In this document: positions 23,709-31,364 of the stretch, in pieces
Numbering within the stretch: the stretch's first letter is position 1
How the letters are laid out: each line of letters begins with the position of its first letter
Assembly: GCA_964636965.1 (NCBI GenBank)
Contig: CAZWST010000012.1
Location: forward strand, 1-32,932
DNA length: 32,932 nt
DNA from: CAG-582 sp964636965
Lineage (GTDB): Bacteria > Bacillota_I > Bacilli_A > RF39 > UBA660
Direction: 5' to 3'
Notes under the pieces: model-generated
What the model saw: only the letters and a program-made list of their open reading frames with translations
What the model was told of the DNA's origin: nothing
Database searches by the model: none
Program-made: the position numbers and the translations under genes

Positions 23709-24602
23709 ATGGATAATGAAAGAATAATAAGAATATTTAATAGATTAAAAGGAAATATAAGCGAAGAGAAAATACTTACACTAAATAGTTATTTACTAAA
23801 CGCTGCAATCAAAAAAGATGATAAATTATATTGTTTAGATATCGCATCAATTTGTATTAATGAAATTACTAATGTAGGAATTGATAGGGCAGTAGAAAAC
23901 ATTAAAAAAGTTATGAAATATATGGAATTAGGCTCTATAAATGATATGTTAAAATTTATAGGAGAATTTGCAAGTAACGGATATGATTTTCTAATAAAAT
24001 TAAGAGAAGAAATAAAAGGAAATGATGATTTAATTAGTATAATAGATGATTATATTAAAAATATACTAGAACAAAACAAGTTAATTGAAGCTGGTTTTCC
24101 TGAATTTAATGCATCTATAATCGCAAATGCACCAAAAAGAATATTAAGCGTGGATGATGAAGACATTCCTTTAATAGGTAACCAAGATGACACATTTGAA
24201 GGATATTCAAACGATTCTGAATTAGTTATATATAAAGAAATAACTAATAAAGTATCAAACGAAACTTACTATATATCTTTTTTCGTAATTGATAATTACT
24301 ATTTAAGATTTATTGGAAAAAAGAATCAAGAATTAACACATGTTGTCAATGAACGTGGAACTTTTAGTGAAATAGAAGCAAAAAGATTTACTTCAAATGA
24401 TGCCAATAATTTTGATGCATTCTTTAACTTAATTAAAGATAAAAAGGGCTTTAAAGAAACAAGTGGTGCAAACAATTATGAATTAATTCAAGGTATCTAT
24501 AAAGAAATAGAAGAATTATCTCAATTTAATGGATTAGAATTAAAAGTAGAAGAAATATTAAATAAAAGCAAAAAAATTTACGAATTAAAGCAAAGTGAAT
24601 AA
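23709..24602 (+). CDS. Unknown 297-residue cytoplasmic protein
   Basis: No family recognised. Residues about 1-135 are mainly helical and charged (for example RIIRIFNRLKGNISEEKI). Then a low-complexity acidic linker (about 150-175) leads to a beta-rich domain (about 178-225, VIYKEITNKVSNETYYISFFVIDNY) and a final helix. There is no signal peptide or membrane segment, so it is likely cytosolic. The strong SD AAAGGAAGG and own promoter support the start. It lies between the HerA-like gene and the 6S RNA gene. A link to the HerA-like ATPase is possible but is not shown by the operon structure, since a terminator separates them. Confidence 0.82.
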   Translation: MDNERIIRIFNRLKGNISEEKILTLNSYLLNAAIKKDDKLYCLDIASICINEITNVGIDRAVENIKKVMKYMELGSINDMLKFIGEFASNGYDFLIKLREEIKGNDDLISIIDDYIKNILEQNKLIEAGFPEFNASIIANAPKRILSVDDEDIPLIGNQDDTFEGYSNDSELVIYKEITNKVSNETYYISFFVIDNYYLRFIGKKNQELTHVVNERGTFSEIEAKRFTSNDANNFDAFFNLIKDKKGFKETSGANNYELIQGIYKEIEELSQFNGLELKVEEILNKSKKIYELKQSE

Positions 24603-24620
24603 GAAAAATTCAAATAAATG

Positions 24621-24650
24621 TTTACTTATACCTATATAATATGGTATATT
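24621..24650 (+). promoter_or_regulatory. Promoter of the structured RNA
   Basis: -35 TTTACT (24621-24626), 18-bp spacer, extended -10 TGGTATATT (24642-24650). The predicted start, about 24657, is immediately before the first base of the closing stem. A second TATAAT sits at 24635-24640. Confidence 0.7.
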
Positions 24651-24656
24651 TAAATT

Positions 24657-24827
24657 ACCTAAGAGAAGTTCAAAATTATAAAACCGACTATTGGTGATAC
24701 TTGGGAATCTAATTGCTCTGTGGTGTTGAAGACCTTGTCAATGACGTAGGGATCCTAAAACGGAGCATGTGATGCCCACCTCGTGCGAGCGGGCTTTTAT
24801 CACGCGAACCTTTCTTAGGCTTTTTTT
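24657..24827 (+). ncRNA. ssrS: Structured RNA, probably 6S RNA
   Basis: About 171 nt between a promoter and a U-tract, more GC-rich than its surroundings. A closing stem pairs CCTAAGAGAAGTTC (24658-24671) with GAACCTTTCTTAGG (24806-24819), about 14 bp with one mismatch. A terminal arm is GCTCTGT (24715-24721) / ACGGAGC (24760-24766). A 3'-side hairpin has GTGAT (24769-24773) / ATCAC (24799-24803) outside GCCC / GGGC. Rod plus central bubble with a 3'-side hairpin matches 6S RNA, which binds RNA polymerase holoenzyme. The neighbour tcdA, with rarA nearby, is the same as Bacillus bsrA-yrvM-yrvN. The family call was made by eye. Confidence 0.75.
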
Positions 24828-24904
24828 ATGCAAAAATTTAATAAAATATTAAATATTCAAGTTTGATAAAAACGGAAAGAAAAAGACAAAATAATTAATA
24901 GATA

Positions 24905-24913
24905 TGATATAAT
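24905..24913 (+). promoter_or_regulatory. Extended -10 promoter of tcdA
   Basis: TGATATAAT, six bases, then SD GGTGG (24920-24924). The predicted start lies on the SD. The SD fixes the start at ATG 24930 rather than the TTG at 24918. Confidence 0.7.
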
Positions 24914-24929
24914 TTAGTTGGTGGTTAGC

Positions 24930-25601
24930 ATGTTTGATAGATTAATAAGTTTAATCGGTATAGATAATTATAATCTTATAAGAGAAAAAAAGATTCTTTT
25001 AATTGGTGTTGGTGGGGTAGGATCATACGCCTTAGAATCCCTCATAAGAAATGGATTTAATAATATAACTGTAATTGACTATGATAAAATAGATATCACA
25101 AATTTAAATAGACAACTTATCACAAATAGTAATAATGTAGGTCACTCAAAGGTAATAGAAGCCATTTTAAGAGCAAAAGTAATAAATCCTAGTATTAATA
25201 TAGATGGAATAGAAAAAATGCTTACAGAGGATAATATTAATGAAATATTAGAACTTAACTATGACTATATAATCGATGCTTGTGATGATTTAAAAATAAA
25301 ATTTGCACTTATTGAAAAATCATTGCATCATGAATATAAACTTATTTCTTCAATGGGAACAGCAAATAAAATAGATCCAACAACATTAGAAATAACAACA
25401 TTAGATAAAACAGTTAATGATCCAATAGCAAGAATACTAAGAAAAAAAGTAAAAGATCATAATATAAATAAAAAGATTAACGTAGTATCAAGCAAGGAAG
25501 TACCAATGAAAAATGAAGTACTAGCTACAGCAAATCTAGTACCAAGTACAGCAGGTATATTATGTGTATCTTATATAATTAATGACATAATAAAAAAATA
25601 A
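24930..25601 (+). CDS. tcdA: tRNA threonylcarbamoyladenosine dehydratase (TcdA/CsdL), E1-like
   Basis: 223 residues from ATG 24930, slightly short for the family (about 250). It is an E1/MoeB/ThiF-type ATP-binding enzyme: LLIGVGGVGSYALESLIRNG (glycine loop 26-31), DYDKIDITNLNRQ (acidic contacts, Arg61) and IIDACDDLKIKFALI. TcdA uses ATP to cyclise t6A37 in tRNA to ct6A. Bacillus YrvM has the same place next to the 6S gene bsrA and near rarA. It has its own compact promoter and ends in a bidirectional terminator with gpsA. A ThiF-like partner of another system is unlikely given this context. Confidence 0.88.
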   Translation: MFDRLISLIGIDNYNLIREKKILLIGVGGVGSYALESLIRNGFNNITVIDYDKIDITNLNRQLITNSNNVGHSKVIEAILRAKVINPSINIDGIEKMLTEDNINEILELNYDYIIDACDDLKIKFALIEKSLHHEYKLISSMGTANKIDPTTLEITTLDKTVNDPIARILRKKVKDHNINKKINVVSSKEVPMKNEVLATANLVPSTAGILCVSYIINDIIKK

Positions 25602-25624
25602 AGCCTAAGAGCTTTATTTTTTTT
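25592..25624. terminator. Bidirectional terminator between tcdA and gpsA
   Basis: Perfect 13-bp stem AAAAAAATAAAGC (25592-25604) / GCTTTATTTTTTT (25611-25623), loop CTAAGA. Both stop codons (tcdA TAA 25599-25601; gpsA TAA on the opposite strand at 25614-25616) lie in the stem. Confidence 0.85.
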
Positions 25625-26591
25625 CTATTAAAAATTTTGCTAATGATTTAGGATCGCTATCTTTCATAACTATATTATAGATTAAATCAATAACTGGCAT
25701 CTTTATCTTTTTTCTTCTTAAAAGAGTATAAATACTTTTTAAAGTATAGTATCCTTCAACTGTATTATTCTCTAAGAATTTATCGGCATCATTTTTATTA
25801 CCCTTACCAAGAATAACCCCGAAAGAATAATTTCTAGACTTAGTACTAGTTGCCGTTAATAGTAAATCTCCAACCCCAGCAAAAGAAAGTATAGTTTTCT
25901 TATTTCCACCTAAGCCACTAATAAGTTCTTTAATATCATGTAAAGATTCAGTTATCAAAAAACTTCTAGTTGATTCTGAATAACCAAGTCCTTCAAGAAT
26001 ACCAGCAGCAACAGCTATTACATTTTTAATTGAGCCACATAATTCAATACCAATTAAATCATTAGTTGAACGAAGTTTTATATTAGTTCCTTTATATACT
26101 TTATCTAAAACTTTTAAAGTATCACGAGATCTAGAAGCACAAGATAGACCAATAGGTTCAAGATTAGCTATATCAATTGCAAATGATGGTCCTGATATTA
26201 CAGCAACTTTTTTAGTATTAATAAAGTTTAAGAAAACCTCATGGACAAATTTACAAGATTCCTGTTCAATTCCTTTAGATCCAATGATAAAATGCATCTT
26301 TTTATTTATATAAGGCATGATATTTTTAGAAACATCACTAACAAATCTAGCAGCACACATAATAAATACAACATCTGCATTCTTTAATGCTTCCTCATAA
26401 GATGTCGTAATCTTTATCTTATCATCAATTGAAAAATCACCCAACTCGGGTAGTTTTTTTCTATTTTTTTCAAGTCTATTCAAAGACTCAGTTGATTCAC
26501 TCCACAAAGTAATTTTATTTTTCTTATTTAAAGAAAGCGCTCTAGTCATAGCTAGGGCGTATACGCCAGTTCCAATTATAGCTATATTCAT
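25614..26591 (-). CDS. gpsA: Glycerol-3-phosphate dehydrogenase [NAD(P)+]
   Basis: 325 residues, full length. It makes sn-glycerol-3-phosphate from dihydroxyacetone phosphate for phospholipid synthesis. The N-terminal Rossmann motif is IIGTGVYALAMTRAL (about 5-19); the usual GxGxWGTALA wording is altered, lacking the aromatic-Gly-Thr. Further motifs are GSKGIE, SGPSFAIDIA (about 133-142), the catalytic-Lys segment GSIKNVIAVAAGI (Lys189) and FAGVGDLLLT (about 238-246). It overlaps rarA by 4 nt and is probably coupled to it. The order rarA-gpsA is not one I recognise as conserved. Confidence 0.95.
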   Translation of the reverse strand: MNIAIIGTGVYALAMTRALSLNKKNKITLWSESTESLNRLEKNRKKLPELGDFSIDDKIKITTSYEEALKNADVVFIMCAARFVSDVSKNIMPYINKKMHFIIGSKGIEQESCKFVHEVFLNFINTKKVAVISGPSFAIDIANLEPIGLSCASRSRDTLKVLDKVYKGTNIKLRSTNDLIGIELCGSIKNVIAVAAGILEGLGYSESTRSFLITESLHDIKELISGLGGNKKTILSFAGVGDLLLTATSTKSRNYSFGVILGKGNKNDADKFLENNTVEGYYTLKSIYTLLRRKKIKMPVIDLIYNIVMKDSDPKSLAKFLIEKK

Positions 26592-27784
26592 TCTTCTTTC
26601 ATCTCCTTATTTATTTTATTTAAATTAGCTTCATATTTATTATTACATGGTTCATAATATTTTTTATTTTTTATATTATCTGGTAAATATTGTTGTTTAA
26701 CCCAATGATTTTTATAATCATGAGGATACTTATAAAGTGGTGAATTAGTTTTTATCCAAGAAGGAACATCGCCCGTAGAACCAGATTCAATATCTTCTAT
26801 TGCTTTATCTAAAGCTATATGAGCTGAATTAGACTTAGGTGATAAAGCAAGTTCAGTAACAATAACAGATAAAGGAATTCTTGCCTCAGGTAGCCCAAGC
26901 ATTTCACTAGCTTCAATCGCAGCACGAACCTTAGGACCCATTCCCGGATTTGCAAGGCCAATATCTTCATAAGCAATAACATTCATACGTCTATAGATTA
27001 TATCTAAATCTCCAATAACGATAAGCCTTCCTAAGTAATAAAGGGCAGCATCAACATCACTTCCACGAATACTTTTTTGAAATGCACTTATAAGATCATA
27101 ATGCCCATCCCCGTTTGCATCTCCTACTAAAACCGGTTTTGAATTTATTGTTTTAACAATATCACTCGTAACATGATACTTATTTGAAGAGTAGTAGGAT
27201 ATTTCAAGTAAATTAAGTGCACTTCTAAAATCTCCTGAAGAAAGATGAGCAATTAACTCACATGCATCATCATCAAGTTTGCATTTAGGTAGTTTTTTAA
27301 CTGACTTTAATAATCCTTCTTTTATATCATCTTCACTTAAATTATAAAGTTCAAATATTTGACATCTACTTCTAATGGCTGGATTAATTTTATAATATGG
27401 GTTAGATGTTGTAAGACCAATTAAAATAATTGTACCATTTTCAATATAGGGTAGAAGTATATCTTGCTTATCTTTATTCATTCTGTGAATTTCATCAACT
27501 ATTAAAACTAAATCTCCATACATCTTAGCTTCTTCTATAACTACATCAAAATCACTCTTATTATTAATAACCGCATTAAGCATTCTAAATCGGCATCCTA
27601 TCTCATTAACTAAAGCACAAGCAATACTAGTTTTGCCAATACCTGGATTACCAAATAAAATCATGCTAAATATTTTTTTATTATTTACAAGATTATAAAG
27701 TACTTTATCTTCACCAACTAAGTGTTTTTGACCAACAATATCACTTAATTTTTCTGGTCTAAGTTTATCTGCTAGTAATTCCAT
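26588..27784 (-). CDS. rarA: Replication-associated recombination protein RarA (MgsA), AAA+ ATPase
   Basis: 398 residues. AAA+ motifs: Walker A GNPGIGKT (45-52) after MILF, Walker B LIVDEIHR (94-101), sensor region LTTSNPYYKINPAIRSRCQIFE, and the clamp-loader-like C-terminal domains (SALNLLEISYY, RRMNVIAYEDIGLANP, KSNSAHIALDKA). RarA (Bacillus YrvN) works at stalled forks and interacts with SSB. Promoter and SD form a TGATATAAT-N7-AAGGTGAT cassette on the - strand (27811-27788). It is transcribed with gpsA, away from the kinase-like gene, which terminates before it. Confidence 0.94.
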   Translation of the reverse strand: MELLADKLRPEKLSDIVGQKHLVGEDKVLYNLVNNKKIFSMILFGNPGIGKTSIACALVNEIGCRFRMLNAVINNKSDFDVVIEEAKMYGDLVLIVDEIHRMNKDKQDILLPYIENGTIILIGLTTSNPYYKINPAIRSRCQIFELYNLSEDDIKEGLLKSVKKLPKCKLDDDACELIAHLSSGDFRSALNLLEISYYSSNKYHVTSDIVKTINSKPVLVGDANGDGHYDLISAFQKSIRGSDVDAALYYLGRLIVIGDLDIIYRRMNVIAYEDIGLANPGMGPKVRAAIEASEMLGLPEARIPLSVIVTELALSPKSNSAHIALDKAIEDIESGSTGDVPSWIKTNSPLYKYPHDYKNHWVKQQYLPDNIKNKKYYEPCNNKYEANLNKINKEMKEE

Positions 27785-27787
27785 ATA

Positions 27788-27811
27788 ATCACCTTAAATA
27801 ATATTATATCA
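27788..27811 (-). promoter_or_regulatory. Compact promoter-SD cassette of rarA
   Basis: Read on the - strand: extended -10 TGATATAAT (27811-27803), seven bases, SD AAGGTGAT (27795-27788), ATG at 27784. The predicted transcription start is about 27796. Confidence 0.75.
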
Positions 27812-27849
27812 TAAATAAAATAAAAATAGACTACTTTAAGCAGTCTATT
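27812..27849 (-). terminator. Terminator of the kinase-like gene
   Basis: - strand stem AATAGACTGC (27849-27840) / GTAGTCTATT (27834-27825) with one G-U pair and TTAAA loop, then Ts. The TAG stop lies in the 3' arm. Confidence 0.75.
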
Positions 27850-28604
27850 AGATAAGTATTTTTAGATTCTAGTGAGCGAGTTTTTTGTACACAAGCTATA
27901 TCTTTTAAAATATCAGGTGCACATACATTTTTAAATAACCCTTTATTTTTGCTAAGCATTTCCAAAACAGTATTAAAATTATAATCCGGATTATCTAAAA
28001 TATCTTCTAAAGAATCATCATAAAAGTTAATTAATAAATATGTAATATAATCAAAAGCCAGTTTATCTATAACTTTTATATCACCATAATGTTTATACCA
28101 ATGCTCATGTAAAAACTTTATATGATATTTACTATTAATTCCTGGGAATATCATACTTGTAATATCCCCTAAACGAACATGATAATTATCACTTTCATCA
28201 ATTAAAATATTAGACATACTAACATCTCCATGAATTATTCCCATACCATCAAGATAAACCATTATTCTTTTAAAATCTAATAATATTTTAATAACAAAAT
28301 CACGACTTGGTTTATTTTTTAAAATAAATTTATCCAAAGAGGTACCAACATTATCCATTTTATAACCATAGTATTCACCATCCAAATAAAGCAGGCGAGT
28401 AGGAATAGTTAAATAATCACTATCTAATTTTGAAACTTCAAGAATTATTTCTTCTCCTTTTAGTTCTGGCGTAAAACATGAACTAAATACTTTCCAAATA
28501 TAATCATCATTATAGTAAAGTTCACCTTCACGGCAACTCTTGCATTTAAGTCCAAAAACCACTTCACTAAAGAATGTATAAAATTCATAAAAACTTTTTT
28601 CCAT
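27831..28604 (-). CDS. Protein-kinase-fold protein of unknown function
   Basis: 257 residues from the ATG at 28604, which has SD AAGGGG upstream; an in-frame ATG at 28622 would overlap the SD region. Kinase-fold landmarks: a possible beta-3 Lys38 in YIWKVF, catalytic loop IIHGDVSMSNIL (Asp127, Asn132), and Asp147 in VRLGDITS at the metal-binding position. A Cys pair (CKSC) is near residue 20. The spacing suggests a small atypical kinase or phosphotransferase of the serine/threonine or aminoglycoside/choline-kinase superfamily; the substrate is unknown. It is monocistronic and divergent from xerD, so the two may be jointly regulated, but no operator is seen. Confidence 0.82.
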   Translation of the reverse strand: MEKSFYEFYTFFSEVVFGLKCKSCREGELYYNDDYIWKVFSSCFTPELKGEEIILEVSKLDSDYLTIPTRLLYLDGEYYGYKMDNVGTSLDKFILKNKPSRDFVIKILLDFKRIMVYLDGMGIIHGDVSMSNILIDESDNYHVRLGDITSMIFPGINSKYHIKFLHEHWYKHYGDIKVIDKLAFDYITYLLINFYDDSLEDILDNPDYNFNTVLEMLSKNKGLFKNVCAPDILKDIACVQKTRSLESKNTYLIDCLK

Positions 28605-28630
28605 AATAACCCCTTCAAACAATGTCTAAT

Positions 28631-28659
28631 ATACTACCAAACATTTGTATATAAGTCAA
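28631..28659 (-). promoter_or_regulatory. Promoter of the kinase-like gene
   Basis: On the - strand, -35 TTGACT (28659-28654), 17-bp spacer, -10 TAGTAT (28636-28631), with a TATATT overlapping. It is divergent from the xerD promoter, with no more than 6 bp between the two -35/-10 sites. Confidence 0.65.
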
Positions 28660-28664
28660 TTTAT

Positions 28665-28687
28665 TGATATAATTACTTTAAGGTGAT
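28665..28687 (+). promoter_or_regulatory. Compact promoter-SD cassette of xerD
   Basis: Extended -10 TGATATAAT (28665-28673), six bases, SD AAGGTGAT (28680-28687), ATG at 28691. The predicted transcription start coincides with the first SD base. Confidence 0.75.
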
Positions 28688-28690
28688 AAT

Positions 28691-29563
28691 ATGAATCAAG
28701 ATTATATATCAGAGTTTTTAATATACTTAGAGCTTGACTTAAACTATTCAGATAATACCATTAAATCTTACGAAAAAGATCTTGAAAAGTTAGCTAAATA
28801 TTATGAAAAAAAAGATTTATTAAAATTAGGAGTAAAAGATCTTGAAAAATATATCTACACTCTAAATGAACTTGCTGCATCATCAGTGAGTAGAAATATC
28901 TCGGCACTTAGAACATTTTATAATTACTTTATGAAACTTGATAAAATATCTTATAATCCCTGCGACTCAATTAAACAGCCTAAACTTGGGACACATTTGC
29001 CTACATTTTTAACCATAGAGGAAATAGAAAAACTTCTTGATATAAAAATAGAAACACCATTTGATGCCAGAAATAAAGCCATTTTAGAAATAATGTATGC
29101 AACTGGTTTAAGAATAAGTGAAACAATCACTTTAGAATTTAAAAATATTGATTTAGATGAATGCATTGTTCGGGTAATGGGGAAAGGTTCTAAAGAAAGA
29201 ATTGTTCCAATAAACGATTACGCGATTGACGCCTTAAATAACTATATAAACAACTATAGACAACTATTAGTTAAAAATATTGAAACAAATTATTTATTTT
29301 TAAATAATCATGGAAAAATGCTTACCAGGCAAGGCGTATTTAAAATGATAAAAGAGGAGTGCCTAAAAAAAGGAATAACTAAAAATATCTCACCACATAC
29401 ATTAAGACACACATTCGCAACACACTTATTAGAAAACGGAGCTGATTTAAGGGTTATTCAAGAACTACTTGGACACTCTGATATACAAACGACTCAAATA
29501 TACACACACATAACAAACGAAACATTACATAAAGAATATTTAACTTATTTTCCAAGAAAATAA
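28691..29563 (+). CDS. xerD: Site-specific tyrosine recombinase, XerD/XerC-type
   Basis: 290 residues. The N-terminal SAM-like core-binding domain (about 1-100) includes YSDNTIKSYEKDLEKL and SVSRNISALRTFYNYF. The catalytic domain has Arg141 (TGLRISE), Lys165 (VMGKGSKER), His236 and Arg239 (SPHTLRHTFATH), His262 (LLGHSD) and the nucleophile Tyr271 (IYTHI). This is the complete Xer set; length and motif wording fit chromosomal XerD, which resolves chromosome dimers at dif. No phage genes or attachment sites are adjacent, so it is not read as an integrase. XerD or XerC paralogy cannot be settled here. Confidence 0.9.
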   Translation: MNQDYISEFLIYLELDLNYSDNTIKSYEKDLEKLAKYYEKKDLLKLGVKDLEKYIYTLNELAASSVSRNISALRTFYNYFMKLDKISYNPCDSIKQPKLGTHLPTFLTIEEIEKLLDIKIETPFDARNKAILEIMYATGLRISETITLEFKNIDLDECIVRVMGKGSKERIVPINDYAIDALNNYINNYRQLLVKNIETNYLFLNNHGKMLTRQGVFKMIKEECLKKGITKNISPHTLRHTFATHLLENGADLRVIQELLGHSDIQTTQIYTHITNETLHKEYLTYFPRK

Positions 29564-29590
29564 AAAGAGGATACATCATCATCCTCTTTT
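29562..29590. terminator. Bidirectional terminator after xerD and the 31-aa ORF
   Basis: Stem AAAAGAGGAT (29563-29572) / ATCCTCTTTT (29581-29590) with an 8-nt loop. It starts in the xerD stop on the + strand and, read on the - strand, follows the small ORF. Confidence 0.8.
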
Positions 29591-29593
29591 AAA

Positions 29594-29689
29594 TTATTCA
29601 TTACTACAAGATAATGAATTATTAGAACTTGTTGACTTTTTAGTTTTATTTTGTGTTCTATTAGTCTTGTTTGTTTTTTTACTTTTCAT
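29594..29689 (-). CDS. 31-residue basic small protein
   Basis: ATG at 29689, stop TAA at 29596-29594; it begins MKSKKTNKTNRTQNKTKKST and ends SLSCSNE. It is Lys/Thr/Asn/Ser-rich, with one Cys. Evidence for translation is a perfect SD AGGAGGT (29703-29697) seven bases before the ATG, and a terminator shared with xerD. CATAATA (29715-29709) at its promoter resembles a SigF/SigG -10, but AT-rich chance matches are expected. It is too short for a family call. It could be a small spore-associated protein, a nucleic-acid-binding peptide or a leader. No membrane segment. Confidence 0.6.
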   Translation of the reverse strand: MKSKKTNKTNRTQNKTKKSTSSNNSLSCSNE

Positions 29690-29723
29690 AATTTTTACCT
29701 CCTGATATTATTATGTACAATTA

Positions 29724-29752
29724 TTGAATTAATATAATATCTATGTTAAAAT
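29724..29752 (+). promoter_or_regulatory. Promoter of the membrane transglutaminase-like gene
   Basis: -35 TTGAAT (29724-29729), 17-bp spacer, extended -10 TGTTAAAAT (29744-29752). Predicted start about 29759, SD GTAGGAGAG before ATG 29778. Confidence 0.7.
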
Positions 29753-29777
29753 TATTTAGATAGTAGGAGAGTATTCT

Positions 29778-31364
29778 ATGAAAGCAAAAAAAATATTATG
29801 CGCAATCTTTATTGTGAATGTTTTATTTTTAACAACATTTATACTATATAATAGTAAAACTTATTCATTTGGCATATTAAAACAGGTTGAAGAACAAAAT
29901 GGAAAAAAAGTAATTATTTATAAAGATACAGAAACCGACTCAAACATAAGTTTTGAAGATGCATTAAAATATTTTGGTATTCCAATATATGAAGAAATGT
30001 ATTATAACGATACAGTTTACTACTTTGAAAGAGGTATCGAAACCAATTATCAAACATTCATTAAAGGACAAGAAAAAGAAAAAGCTGATAATCTTGCAGC
30101 TCTTTATGGAAGTGATGCATATCGAGTTCATACAACAAGCGAATTTATACACGCTTTAGATGATATATACCAAAATTTAAAAATAGGTGAATTTCATATA
30201 ATTTTTTCCAGATATGAAGCAATAGATTTTAATGAGGTCGACGCATACTATAAAAAAAATTATGGTGTAGAAGATATTAAAGAAAACTATTATACATACT
30301 TGAGAAAAGGCAAATGGGAACCAAATCATTTTGGTTTGCACATTGAAAATGCTATAAACAACGGAGAATTAATCTTATCTACAACAAATATTCGAGTATC
30401 TGGAAATGAAGAAATAGTAGTTGAAGAATTCACTAATAAAATACTTCCATATCTAAACGGTTCTGGAAGTGACTATGACAAAATATTAAATACTTATACC
30501 TATATTAGAAATACAACATCTTATCAAAATGATAATACAATAGATGATATGCTTTCTTCATATTCATCAACATATGATACTCTCATCACAAGAAAGTCTA
30601 CTTGCATTGGATATTCTATCGCGTTTTCATATATCATGGATAAAATGGGAATAGAATCTTACATAGTTGATCATATAACTGAAGCAAATGAAGTAACACA
30701 AGCTTTTTCATCTGTACACACCTATAATATAGTAAAATTGAACAATAAGTTCTATAAAATTGACTTAACCGGTGGCGTATTCTTAGATGGAGTAACAGAT
30801 AAAGAATTATACGATTCTAAATTAGTTGTATCAAATACACGCTATCAAGGCAATACAAATACTAATATAGATTATAATAGTATTAATTCTATACTAAGTA
30901 GCAGTAAAACAATAAAAACTACAACCACAACTAAAAAAATAGCAACTACTACTAATAAAACTTATGCTTATTCAGTACCCGGTGGAAAAAAAAGGACTAC
31001 TAACAATGAAGAAAGAGATAATAAAACCGAAGAAACAAGGAAAACCACAATAATATCAAAAGAAGATAGTAACGGGAATATCATAACTATACCAGTTGAA
31101 GTAAATGATTCTGGAGAAATCATAACAACACCATCAGGTGAATATCAGACTAGAACTACAACAACTAAAAAAATAGAAGAAAAAGAAATAAAGAAAAAGA
31201 AAAAACTTACAATTAATTATAACTATGTATTATTCCCTTTACTTGCTATTGGAATACTAACTTTAATCGTCTTAAAACTAAAAGATAAATCAAAAATAAG
31301 TATAAACAATAATAAAGCACAAGAAATACTTAATCGAGATATAATTAAAAAAGAAGATAAATAA
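29778..31364 (+). CDS. Membrane-anchored transglutaminase-like superfamily protein
   Basis: 528 residues. An N-terminal hydrophobic segment (about 5-25) is the signal or anchor. The central transglutaminase core has Cys276 in RKSTCIGYSIAFSYIM, His314 in SVHTYNIV and Asp329 in FYKIDLTGG, the canonical C-H-D order and spacing. A Thr/Lys-rich linker (about 375-400, many TTT runs) and a C-terminal helix (LFPLLAIGILTLIVLKL, about 484-500) with a basic cytoplasmic tail follow. Topology implies the catalytic core is outside the cell. It may crosslink or cleave envelope proteins, or act as a protease. The end of the coding region forms one arm of its terminator. Confidence 0.85.
   Translation: MKAKKILCAIFIVNVLFLTTFILYNSKTYSFGILKQVEEQNGKKVIIYKDTETDSNISFEDALKYFGIPIYEEMYYNDTVYYFERGIETNYQTFIKGQEKEKADNLAALYGSDAYRVHTTSEFIHALDDIYQNLKIGEFHIIFSRYEAIDFNEVDAYYKKNYGVEDIKENYYTYLRKGKWEPNHFGLHIENAINNGELILSTTNIRVSGNEEIVVEEFTNKILPYLNGSGSDYDKILNTYTYIRNTTSYQNDNTIDDMLSSYSSTYDTLITRKSTCIGYSIAFSYIMDKMGIESYIVDHITEANEVTQAFSSVHTYNIVKLNNKFYKIDLTGGVFLDGVTDKELYDSKLVVSNTRYQGNTNTNIDYNSINSILSSSKTIKTTTTTKKIATTTNKTYAYSVPGGKKRTTNNEERDNKTEETRKTTIISKEDSNGNIITIPVEVNDSGEIITTPSGEYQTRTTTTKKIEEKEIKKKKKLTINYNYVLFPLLAIGILTLIVLKLKDKSKISINNNKAQEILNRDIIKKEDK

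Noticed and set aside
24657..24827. SRP RNA, tmRNA or RNase P RNA
   Set aside because: The SRP core (GGAAGCAGCC-like loop) is not seen; the RNA is too short for tmRNA or RNase P; 6S synteny and shape fit better.
28691..29563. Phage or mobile-element integrase
   Set aside because: Sequence is chromosomal Xer-like, with no neighbouring phage genes, direct repeats or attachment sites.
29964..30159. Open frames on both strands within the 5' part of the transglutaminase-like gene
   Set aside because: Shadows of the 528-aa gene, with no SD and no plausible protein.
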